Positions 14,301 to 27,200 of a DNA stretch of 64,000 nt are shown here, in pieces. The notes under the pieces are model-generated. The model ran no database searches. It was not told the DNA's origin and saw only the letters and a list, made by a program, of their open reading frames with translations. Both the position numbers and the translations under genes were made by a program. Source of the stretch: Ichthyophthirius multifiliis (lineage: Eukaryota > Ciliophora > Oligohymenophorea > Hymenostomatida); the NCBI RefSeq assembly GCF_000220395.1, contig NW_004087089.1, positions 26,020 through 90,019 of the forward strand, given 5' to 3'. Numbering within the stretch: the stretch's first letter is position 1; every line of letters begins with the position of its first letter.

Positions 14301-14511
14301 TTTATTTGGATTTTTATTTATTAAGTATTTACTTAGATTTTTGATCCCTGATGTACCAGAAAAAGCTTTGATTATTAATAAAAGACATTAAATTTCTATT
14401 GATAAAATTATAAAAGGATTTTAGAAAAAAAAAATAAGGACTTATTACATTGGCAAAATATAAACTGAAATTAATGGAATCAATAAAAGTGGAATACATT
14501 TAAATATATGA
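10332..14511 (+). CDS. Anoctamin / TMEM16 family membrane protein (ion channel or lipid scramblase)
   Basis: It starts MLPSYDYTLIRYN and ends at TGA 14509-14511. Introns lie at 11154-11398, 12300-12384, 13049-13091, 13241-13332 and 14160-14235. The long N-terminal cytosolic region leads into IRDYFGEKIALYFKFLEFYT, the anoctamin signature entering TM1. Next comes WKREQ joined across an intron to VLFSIEFGQQDFEEDE and RPEFEG, also family-typical. Later segments include FNSPLFVAFLSD and LVIQFSFLTIFGLSFPLCFF, then VVNILEIQVDRQKI. In animal anoctamins the equivalents of these Glu/Asp residues (E..., NxxEI..D) bind the activating calcium, and they are conserved here. The protein ends after RFLIPDVPEKA and a basic tail. 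A frame break sits in A-rich DNA near 10900, where the reading frame must move by one base. Channel versus scramblase activity cannot be inferred. Confidence 0.9.
11299..11336. repeat. (TA)n microsatellite inside an anoctamin intron
   Basis: TA run within the 245-nt intron 11154-11398. It makes this the longest well-supported intron of the window. Confidence 0.85.
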
Positions 14512-15230
14512 ATAAATTAACTATTTTCATTTTGAAATAAATAATATATGATATTATTTTCTACTTTGAAATAAATATACAATATTATTTTCTTTTGTAA
14601 AATAATTTATAAAGCATAAAATTTATTATAATAAAAATATTAAATATTTAATATTTAAATAAATATGTTTTATTATAAAATTTTATTATGTAAATGTTTC
14701 ATTTTAAATTTTTTTTTTTTGATTTATTTATAATTATTAATAATTTACTAATTAATAATTTTTTATTTTATATTAGCTTTATTTTAAATTGTAAATATTT
14801 AAATAAAACATTATACTTTTAAAAAATAATTAATTTTAAATGACATCTTAAATAATTTTTTACTATTTTCAAATAATAAATAAAATTTTAACAAAATTAA
14901 ATTAATATTTATTTTTTTTATTTTGTAATATTTTATATTATATCGTTTTTTTTTTTATTAATTTCATTTAATTTTTTTTCCTTCTTTTTTATTTGTCTTA
15001 TCAACATTATAATTTTACATCTTTTATTTTTTTATTTAAAGTTATTAATTTTACAGCTTTTTATTTTAGATTTAAATAAAAACATTAAATATATTTAATT
15101 TATATGTCATATATTATACCTTTTTATTGTTAAAAAATATTTTTATTCTTTAATTTATAAATTAAGTATTGCCCTTTTTTTTAAATTATGTACTGTTTTT
15201 AAATAAAATATTTTTAAATCAAAAAGAAAA
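14512..15230. other. Intergenic, nothing recognised
   Basis: Very AT-rich spacer between the anoctamin stop and the giant LRR gene. No readable frame or repeat unit. Confidence 0.5.
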
Positions 15231-18200
15231 ATGGAAAAAAAATATTTAAAAAATATATATAAAAACCACAATTATTTAAAACAAAATAATTAAAATTGAA
15301 ATAACTAAATAATAGCCAGGTAAATATTTAGGATAGGCAACTGATTTAGCAAAAAATGTTTAAGCTGGAGAGTTACCTTAAAATTTCGAATAAAATGTTT
15401 TTTTTTAAAAAAACTAAATATTATCATTTAAAAAAAAAAGATTTTATATGACGTACATTCACTTGATTTTAATCATAAATACTAAACAAATTAAAGAGTA
15501 AAACACTAAAAATAAAATAAATAAATAATTGTACAAAAAATACAAAAAGGAATTTAGGATAAAAAAATTTACATCTTTTTTTATAAAATATTTCTAATGT
15601 GTATAAAAAGAAACAGATATAAATAGTTTTCTTGAGAAATAATTTAATCTAAATATAGAAACTGTAGATTAATTTGAATATTTTAATCCTATAAAAATTA
15701 TAATTTATTTGAAAGAATATGCTTACTTTGAGAATTTAGAAAATACTATAGATTATATTTATTATTATTCAAATTAAATTTGTTTTGATGGTTGTTCAGG
15801 ATAGTCAGTCAAAAGATGCTTAGAATAAGTTTTAAATAGGATGAATAAAAAAAAATATTTAAATTGTATCAAAATTATCAATTGTGCAATTATTGATGAT
15901 GGCCTCAAAAAAGTAATAGAAGATTGGCTTAATAAAGAAGTATTTATTATTAATTTTTATTAAAAATAAAAAAAAAATAAAAAATAGAAAACAGATATTA
16001 TTGACGCTGAAAGTTAATTTTCAGATAATTCACCAATAAAAAATAAATTGTTATATTTAAAAAATTGTGAATATATAACTGAAAGCTTTTTAGATTTATT
16101 AAGAAAATAAATTGTAAGCTTTGAACATGGAAACTCTTTAGAAATTAATAAACAAAACTTTTTTTAAGATAAAAAGTATTTATTAGTTTTTGCAACATCA
16201 GATTTTTTTTAGTAATAATAAAAAATTAATTAATATATTTTTAATTCACAAAAAATTAAAAAAATAATTAAAGATCTTTAAAAAAATTTAAAATAAAAAA
16301 TGCTATAGGAGAAATTTCATAAACCTAAGAAATTTTAAAAGAAATGCTTTTTTTTAGAAAAATTAAAAATTAAAAAAAAGATAAAACATAAATTAGCACT
16401 TTATAAAAATTAAGTTTTGATACAACTGTTTGTGAGTCTTTTGATTAACTTCCTTTAAATTATTTTTATTTTTCGAATATTAATACTATTTCTTATAAAA
16501 ATAGGGATTCTACTAAAGAAAATAAAATTACATTTAAAAATATGGTCTTTTATTCTCTATCTAACTTAAGAAATCTAAAATTGAACGGATTTTACTTAGC
16601 TTGTCAATTTTTTAAAAATCTCCAATATATGGACTGTTTATCTAATTTGGAAATATTTAATATAAGAGACTGTGTTATCTAAAATACGACTTATTTATCT
16701 TGCTTTTTATAATAATCAAACCTTACTAAATTAAAATATCTTAACTTATCAAATACAGGTATTAATGACAATATTTGTTTCATATTAGGAGATTAAGATT
16801 AAATTTATTTTAAATTAGAAGGATTAGATATATCAAATAATAAATAAGTAAAAACAAATATAAATAAATATTTATATAATAATTTTTTAAAAATAAATAT
16901 TTATATATTTAATTTTTTTTAAATAGATTACTTTAAATGGAATAAAATTTATTTTTTTTATTGATACTTTAAAACAAATAAATTTCTATAATTGTAGTGA
17001 AATAGATATTTCTTTAACCCCTTATATCGTCGAATTTTTTAAAAGGAAAGCTCCTGCAAACTATGAAAAAGATCGACTTATGAAATTACCCGTCGAAGAC
17101 TTACTTAAAGATAATTAAAAGCAACATTTTATTTCACATTTAGATTTGAAAGGATTTAAAGGTGTAGATAGTGGTTTTATAAAAGAATTAATAAGAAATT
17201 AAATATTAAATAATATTTCATATTTAAATTTAAGCTCTACAAATGTAAACAGTAACATAATTTAGTTGATAGGTGAAATATGTTAATAGTAATAAAAGTT
17301 ATTAAAAGTTATATCTCAAGAAAGTTATTAAAAATATAAAAACAATTACATTTGTTAGACCCTTCAATATTTAGCTTTAAGGGAATGTTCTTTAATAACT
17401 GATCAGGCTTTTGAATAATTGTTTTCTGGTAATATTAATATATTTCCTTAAATTCCTAATTTGCATTATTTGAATTTGGGTTCTACTTAAATAAAAGACA
17501 CTATAAATAATTTATTGAATAATTTGAATAATAAGTTTCCGAAATTATTGAAAATCTCATTTAAAAATTGTAAAAAAATAAATTTTAATTTCAATGGAAA
17601 TAAAATAAGTGGGCTTGTAAAATTCGATTTAAGTTATACAAATTTTAGCAATAATGATGCCAAATAAATAAATATGAAAGTGTATGAAATGGTTAATTTA
17701 TAAAAGTTGAATTTATAAAATTGTTTTTAATTTGGTTTGGAAGGACTTTATTAGATTTTTGGGATTGAATATGTACCAGAAAAAGAACAACAAATCGAAC
17801 TTTTATAAAAATATGAAAATTTTAATAAAGCGAGTGATATTATTCAATATGAATAATATGTGGACTAAATGATAGAATAATAAAGTTAAGAAAAAAAATA
17901 AAATAATATTAACGCATTATAAAAAAACTAAGAATTATAAATTATTATTCCTTAAGAAAAAAAAATAAATATAAGCAAAACTAATCAGACTTTAGATATT
18001 ATAAATATTTTGAATTGCTGTTCCAATTCTGTTAATGATACTTTGATACTCCATATTTTTACTTATTATCAAATTATTATCTAAAAGTTGCATTTGATTG
18101 ATTTATCTAATTTAAGTTAATTGACTTAGCAATGTACTAAATTTTTTGTTGATATTGCAAAGGATAATTTGGAAGTTTTGAATATTAATAATAATAGGAT

Positions 18201-21200
18201 TTCTTCTGCTTTTTTAATTAATTTTTTTGATACTATTATTAAATAGAAATAAGTTATTAAAGATTTATTAACTATCAAATGTGACTAAAATATTTTTATT
18301 GACTCTACTTTCCTTGAAGTTTTTGTAAGATTTTTATTTTAATTTTATTGATTATTATATAATTATTTTATATAAATTTATTTTAATAAAAATTTCTAAT
18401 ATTATTTAATTTTAAAATAAAGGATGACAAATAAATAGAGGAAATTTTCAAGAATAAGTTCAAAAGATTTAAAATAGAATTAATGATAAAATAAGTATAA
18501 AAAAACATTAGAAATAATGACCTTAAGTTTTTTAATTAATTCAAAGCAATAACAGAATCTTAGATAAATAATTTATCATATAATATACATACTTTGAGCT
18601 TTGAAAATAACTTGTTTATAGGAAAAGTAGGTTTCTAATCTTTATTAAAGTCTAACCTGTTTAAATACGTTTAAAAATTTAATGTTAGAAAATCACAGTT
18701 TGGGGATACTGAAATATAGACTATGGTACAAAAAAATCAAAAATATCCTCAATTATAACAAATATTAATGTTAGGATGTGTTAATGTAACTAAAAAAGGT
18801 CTTTTGTAGATTTGTTAATCTTAAAACTTTAGTGAGCATTTCGATATTGGATGCATTTGTGAAATAAAAAAATTATTAAGTATAGAGATTATTTAAGCTA
18901 TAGGATAATCAAAATACGTTTAAAATATAGTTTATTTGGATTTATCTGAAAATGCGTGTAGTAGTATTAGAAGAGGTATATAGGCTATATGTTTTAAGGA
19001 TTAATAAGTAAATTTAAAATTGAAAATTTTAAGTGTGGAATAAACTTCATTTTCAGATTAAGATTTATAAATAGTTTCTGTTTCTGAGTAAATGTAAAAT
19101 CTTTAAAGAATTTATTTAAAAGGATGTGCTAATATTACTTAAAAAGGATTAGGTTATCTTGTAGATTCTAATATTTTGGAATAATTGGATCTTTTTCCGA
19201 TTTTTGTTGAAAATTATAACCTCATTAATAATAGAGTACTTGATACTTTAAAATATTCTAATAGAATTTCTAATTTAAATGTATTTATAATTATATTTAT
19301 ATATTATTTTTATTTATTTTATAAGGAACTTATACTTTCAGATTCTTATACAGAAGATAAAGATATATTGAATATTGTTTAGGAAGTTTTATCTGAAAAT
19401 ATGAAATTACATTTGTTAGATTTGAGGTAGGCAGCACTTATTAGTAAATAAGGTCTTTCTTATATTTTTGAATTAGTTAAATGGGAAGAAGCAAAATAAT
19501 AAAAGTTAGGTTTTAAAGCTATTTTATTAGATGAAAGAGTATTTTATTTTATTATTAATATTTATTAAATTATAAAATAAATATTAGAGATAAACTTAAA
19601 TGAAAATTCAAGATAATTATGATACTATTGTTAATTCGATTATTGCAAGTAAATACCATTTTTAATTTTTTTAAATATATTTAAAAAATAAAAATATTTT
19701 ATTAAAAAAATAAACAAATAACAAAATCTATTTTTTAAAAAATTAATAGATTATCCTGAATCTTAATACTAATATAAAGTAATTAATAAAGCCACAGAAA
19801 TTCAAAAATTAAAAAAATATCCAAAATAATTCTAAACAAAAGTAACAATAGAAGACTTTGTTGAATAAGGAAAAATCTTAAAAAACCTATATTAACATAC
19901 ACTATCATTTTTCGGAGTAAAATAATAAGCAGTAAAGGAATATTTTTAGAACACAAAAAACCATTTTCAGAATTTATTTTTAACTATAAAAAAACTTCCC
20001 AATTTCAAATATGATTACTTCATATATTAATACAGAAAGGACATAGAAAACAACTTCTTAGATTCTTTATCTCTAATAGATTAAATTTGGATTTTGTTTT
20101 CAGTAGAGGGCGCAACTATATAAGAATTACTGAAAAAATACTTAGATGAAGACAAAGATAGCTTAGATAATTTTTTAAATTCAAAAAAAGATGTAAAAAA
20201 AGTAAGTGATATAAAAGTTGTGGAATAATCAAAGAAAGCACTAAACAAGGAAATACCAGATACAAATAAAACTTTAGATCCAAACAAACCTGTTGAAAAC
20301 CCAAAAGTAGGAGAAAAATCAACTGAAAGTGCATACGTTTAGTTTTATAAAATTTTTCCTTCATATAATAATTAATTGCTCTATTTAGACTTTTCGGGAA
20401 ATATGAATATTAGTGATTATTCTGTTTGTAGGTTTTTTTTGAGTTGTTAGATGCTTAAGAGTGTTAAACATATTAATATTTCTGAGACTTTACTTTCCGA
20501 GTAAGTTATATTAGCAATTTGTATTTGTACTCATTTTTTAGATAACTTGTAGCTGATTTATTTTGATGAATGTCCAAATTTAGAGATTAGTGTGTGTCTT
20601 TAATATTTATTGATTTAAGATTTCATTAAATTCGATTATAAGGCAATGCTTAACTATTATAGATAGTATATTAATGTACCTGTTTTATAATTACTTAATT
20701 AAAAGAAGGAAAAAAAAGTAATAGAATTATATATAATAAAAAAATTATATTATATAAATAAATATACCTCCTATTAAAATTTATATAAAAATATTAGTTA
20801 AACAGGTTAATAAATTTAGAAAATTCTAATATATAATTTGAATTAAATATATAAAATGATTAATTTTCGAAGATTTTCGAAGAATCTTATTTTGTAAATT
20901 TAAATAATACAAATATAGATTGCAATTTTCTTGATTTTTTCTTCAAAGAACCAAAAAAGTTGAAATTTTTGTGGATGGAATAAACAAATAATTTATTAGA
21001 TAATCAATTTAAAGATTCTTAATTTTTCAAAGATATGATCAATTTTAAAGACTTCGAAATAATGGAAATGATGTATTCTAAAAGAAATGGAGTTATGTAA
21101 AGTTTGGATAAATTGATAAGATTAATGTTCGATTAAAAACCTGATTTTTTTTTTGAAAAAAGTTACTTTCAGATAGATGCCTTCCCATGGATTCCAGGAG

Positions 21201-24200
21201 AAACACAAGCTAAACTTATAGAATAACTATAGAATTTATATAAACAGGGAGATAAATAAATTTTTATTTCTTTAAGTTTTAATAAGCCTTAGTTAAGTAA
21301 TATTTAATAAACGTTGGAATAAATATTTTAAATGCCTAGCAAGAAAATTTTTATAACAATTAATTAAATCGATTAAGAATATGTTAAATTGAATTTTATT
21401 GACTAATTTAGTGATTTCAAAAAGAAAAGTAATGATTATTCATATTATATTAATATTTTACCTGATGTTAACATTTTGAGGCACTTAAAATATAATTATG
21501 AATCTAATAATGAAGAAGGATTAAAATAAATTGATTTGTTGAATAAAATTAATGATATTTTTGTATATTTTAATTTAAAAATTTTGAATTTAAGTTCGTC
21601 GAATATTACAGGAAATACGTTCGATTATTTATGTGAAAAAATAAATAATTGCTAACATATTTATTATATTTAACTTGAAAATTTAAAATCTATAGGGGAT
21701 TAATAAATACTAGTAATAATTTATATATTTTTAATTTTTTTTTATATGAAAAAATAGAAACTTTGTGAAATAAAGACATAAATAGTTAAATTAAATATAA
21801 AAAATACTAATGTCACATATAAAAGTTTATGTCATATTTTATAATAATCACCTTTTAGTAAAGCATTTTAAATAGAGGATTTATTTAATTAATATACTCA
21901 AATGAATAATTTCATAGAAGATAGAGTTATTTATGCTTTAGGTTATTCGGATTATTTTTTAAATTTTATAAATTTGGACATTTCCAAAGATGGATATTGT
22001 TCAGAATCTGTAAAAAATTATTAATATAATTTATATTTATAATATATTTTTTAAATTAGTTTGTTCATTTGTTTTTACATAAAAAATGTATTAATTTAGA
22101 ATATTTACATATAAATTGTAATAATTTAAATGATTATGCATTTATTAATTTAACTTTTTGCAATTATTTGAGTAATTTGAAAAAATTAGATTTATAGTTT
22201 TCGCAAGATTTTAAAAATACGTCTTATAGACTTTATAATTATATTAATAGAAGTACTAAATTTAGCCTTTAGTTTAGTATTTAGAAATTTATAGATACAC
22301 ATCCAGCTCATTTGAAAAGAGAATATGTTACTTCTTTTAATTTATGTCCTTATATGACTAGTATTATTTCTTTAAAATTTATGGAAGCTTAAGATTATTT
22401 TCATTAATTATCCGATTTGTTTAGAAATTCAAATTATACTTATAATGTTAAAGATATAGAAATAGAAATTAAAGATACTTAAGAATATAGAATGTTATGG
22501 TAATAAGTATCAGTTTCGAAAAATTTTCCATCATTAAAAAATCTAACTGTTAAATCTTTAGGTTTTTAATAGGTAAATTTTTTTTTCTTTTTTTTTTTTT
22601 TGGTTTAAACTAATTTTTAATTTTTTTTTTTGGTTTAAACTAATTTTTTATTATTTATAATGTTTTATTTTTTTTAAAACTAATTTTTTAATATTTTTTT
22701 TTACTAAAAATATATATATAGCATTTAGAAATATTAATAGATTAATAATTTAAACCATTTTTTGATTTATCTTCATTAATAAAATATAATAAAAGCCTTA
22801 TAAATGATGATATAATAATATAATTATCTAACAATCCTTTACTTTTAAATAGTACAAAGATAGATTTTAGTGAATTAAATCATTATGATTTTAATCAATT
22901 TTCTAAATTTTCTCAGAGTGAATATGTGGTTAACTTAAAGACTATTAATTTTGGGAAATATTCTCTAATAAATCCTAATTAATTATTAAGAAATAATACT
23001 AAGTTAAATGATTAATAAAGAGATGAATAGACTATTTATGAATTATTTGAATAAAATAGTATATTATAAAGAAAATGCTAAAAGATATTCCCTGAGAATA
23101 ATTTTGCGAGTTTAGAAAATTTAATAATAAGTTAAAATGATGGAATAACAATTGAACAAATCGAACAAATAATAAACGCAAGAAAATAGTTTTCTAGTAA
23201 ATTTGATTTCGAATAAATTTTTAAAAACTTAACAAAAGCAAATGTTGATATGCTTTATAATTTTAATTATAAGGATTTTGACTAAGAACACTACAAAAAT
23301 TTTAGAAAAAAATTAAAAAATATTTTCATTTCGAATTTTTTAAATGAATGGTATAATAAAATACATACAGAATTAGATTTGACATATATTTAAGTCTTGT
23401 TTGATTTAAATGAATAAGAAATAGAATTAAATTTGATAAAATATAAAAGTAGTATAAAATCCATTAAAGTTTTGAAATTTGGATAATTGTTTAATTCTTT
23501 GATTTCTATTTTCTCCTCTTTTATTAATTTAAAGGAAATTGTTATACATAGTGCTGATTTCGAATAGAATTTATATTAATTGGTTACTAATTAAAAATTC
23601 ATTTAACTAGCTCAAGAGAAGAATTTCTCTAATTATAATTTGGAAGTATTTTAAATTAATGAAATTTACTAAAAATTCAAAATTAAAAACGAATTTTACT
23701 AAATTATTTAAAAAGCGCCTTTCATAATTACAAAAATTAAAGAAATAGAAATTGATTTATCGGAAATTTAATAATTCAGTGAAATCGAGTTTATATTTGA
23801 CTAATAATATTAATATAGTGCTAATTCTATAATTATAAAGGCTAAAAAATAAAATCAAAGTGATAATAAAGAGGAAAAAGAAGAGTCGCATATAAATAAT
23901 TTATAAGATTAGCTTCTGAAAAAAATTTTAAATTCTAAATATTTTTATAATATAGAAAAATTTTAAATTTGTGAAATTAGCAAAAATAGCCCTTAAGAAT
24001 TAATTAATACATATCAAGAAACCATAAAAATTTTACTAAACTCAAATATTTTTAGTTCGAATTTCGACAGGTTTAGTCTTTTAAAAGCTTTGAAAAATAT
24101 CCCTGTGTTTGTGATGTATTTGGAAAATATTTTTGATAATTACTATTTAAAAAATGTCCAAAAACTTTATGTCCTTTTTAACTATGGATCAAAGGAAAAA

Positions 24201-27200
24201 TAATTATTTCCATTATTAAATCTATAAAAAATGTGTAATTTAAAAGAGATTATTTTTGGAAACCCTTAGTATGACAATATTTTAATTGATTTTTTCTAAT
24301 GTGATAAATTTAAATTTAATACAAATATTTCTTTATAATTTTAAGAATCCCTCAAAGAGGAACATTTTAGTAATTTGACTTAATAGGATTTTTTTAAATT
24401 AAATTTACAAAGTTCATTTGATTGGAGTAGATTTATTGATTTAATTTATAAATATTTCCATTTTACTCCTGATTTGTTAATAAAAATACTGCGTTACAAT
24501 GAAGTTGAAAAGGTTCGAGAAATAGCTGGTACAAAAGGATAACCAAATTAATATAAAACTGACAAAATAAAAATACCTTATAATATTTAGTTATATTTAA
24601 CAGAGTTAATTTATGAAGGTAATGAAAAAAACAAAGAAACTTTAAAAAATGCTCTCGATAGCTTACACCCAGAAAAAATTTAAATGAACTTGAAAAAAAT
24701 TACACTTACTAACATTAAAAATGACGAACTTAAAGCACTCATTCAAAGGCTTACTCCTAATTAATAAGTAACCGATTTTGTAATATATGAAAAGCTAAAA
24801 AATGAAAAATAAACAAATGAAAAGCAAACTGTTGAAAAGATAATAAATCATAAGATTTTTAATGAAATTGATTATAGTTGTATTAGAGACATCTAAAATA
24901 TTGATTTTGCTTAATAAATATTGAATTAAGTTTTTTAGTCATAAAATAAACAATAAATTAAAACTAATAAATTTGATGAATTATAAAATGATCTTTTTTA
25001 TAGACATAATTTGTATTAGATCAGCTTTAATAGGAATAAATATGTAAAAAGCTAGGAATAAATACATTATGAAAACGAAAAAATATAGGAGCAATTGTAA
25101 AATGAGGATAAGCTTTAAGGGAATTAGGAAAAATAATAGACAATATAAGAATAATAAAATTAATAAGAAATTAAAACTTTAAATATAGACGAATATATTG
25201 ATGAAAATTATTTCTTTTAAATATTCAAGAATTTTCAGAAAGTTAAATTTATTGACTTTTCTTATACAAAAATAGATTATAGATATTTAGAATAAATTAA
25301 AAAATTGCCTTTTTATATGAGTCTTCAATTTGTGAATTTAAAATATTGCTATTTTGAAAACAGCAAAAATTACTTGATTTTATTTGATGAAGATATTGAG
25401 AATGAACAATAATTAGAATATTTTAATTGCTTTGATTATTAAAACTATTTTAATAATATATATATAAACCCTGATAAAATTAATTTATGTCTGGAATTTA
25501 TTGACTTAATGTTGAAGAATAATACATTACTAAAAATAATTTACAATTTTAATTTCATGTTTGACTCATTTAATAATACAGATTAAAAAATTAAAATTTT
25601 TGATAAATTTACTTAAAAAAAACTTTAATCATTCCAAATTAATTTATTCTTGTAATAAATCACCTATTCCTTAAAAGAACACATCAATTATAAATAAATA
25701 TAGAGACTTTGTGGATTATATGATTGTATTTCTTATATATAACCAGAAATATATATAAAAGCATAATACGGTATGAACTTTATTATATAATAAATATCAA
25801 TTCCGAATATCATAAGGATTATCTATCTATAAAAAAAGCAGTATTAAGAATATTTGAGTGCTTCTTCAATAAAAAATATTATATAATATACACTAAATGA
25901 TCAAGTTTTATTGGATAAGCAAATTATTTTTATGTCAAGCAAGTAGTAATAAAATTATATTTTTTAAGTAATAAGCTAGTGTTGTAAATAAAAAGAAAAA
26001 ATAACTACGGCTTTGAATTAAATAGGCAATAAAATTGGCGAAAATATTACATAAAGAATATAAAAAACAGAATAAAAAGATTAAAATTTGTCCGACACTA
26101 AAAATTTGATAAATTCAAAAATTGAAATTTACAAAAAAAAATTGAACAAATTAGAAATGTAAAATAGAATTACTGAACTCGAAAAGGAAAATGAATTTAT
26201 TAATAAAAAATTAACTGTGCTAATCAAAGAGTATTACTTTTTACAATTATAGGCAGAATCTTCGGAATATGAAGATATATAGTAATTATTTTAATAATAC
26301 GAAGTACTTGACTTAAAAAATAATATGAGATTAAATTATTAGGGATTAAATAATTATGTTTCTAATAAACTTGCACCTTGGTTTTAAATAAATTAAGATA
26401 TTTTGGATATTGAAAAAAAGCCTAAGGCTGATAAAAGTAAGGTTTATGACACTTTATAGGCTAGATTAAATGTTTAAAACTAAAATAATAATGTTATTAA
26501 AGCAAGGCATACTTTAGATGATAAAATTATTTATTTACTTTTTGTTTTGGCCGAAAAGAAAATGGAGAATTTAAGAAAAATCGATTTATAAGGGCTTAAT
26601 GTAAGTGATACCTTTGCAGAATCTTTTAGTTTATTACTTTCAAATGAAACTAAGTTAAAATATTTAAAAGTGGTAAATTTATCTTTTAATAGAAGAATAT
26701 CGTCCTTTGGGTTAAAATATTTATATTCTAGTATTGTAAATAGGATTTCAGACGGATTTGAAATCGTGGTAAGCTCAAATTCAGCAGATATTGACGAAAT
26801 TAAATATAAAATAAAATTAATTGAATATAATATTATTTAGAGGATAATAAAATTTTATAAGAAAAATATTATAGCGTTAAAAGAATGCTAGATGGGTGAA
26901 AAATAGAATTATTAATAAAGCATTAAAAATAATACTGCAATTGCTTAAGATAATGCAACGTCGAAAATATCAAAAATAGATAGTGTGGTCAAAGTTTATA
27001 ATAAAATGAAAAAAAAATAAACCTAAAAATTAAATAAAAAAGATTTAGAAGAAAAAGTAAATATATAGATTTTAAATATTTTTTTTTTTTCAATAATAAA
27101 AAAAAGACTAACTTAATCAGTATTTCTCATAAAACATAAGCAGAAAGTTTAGAACATTAATAAATAATAAATAAAATAGATGATGGATGCTTGCATTTTA

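Noticed and set aside
20081-20364. Two minus-strand frames
   Set aside because: Antisense to the giant LRR gene, whose plus-strand frame is continuous here.
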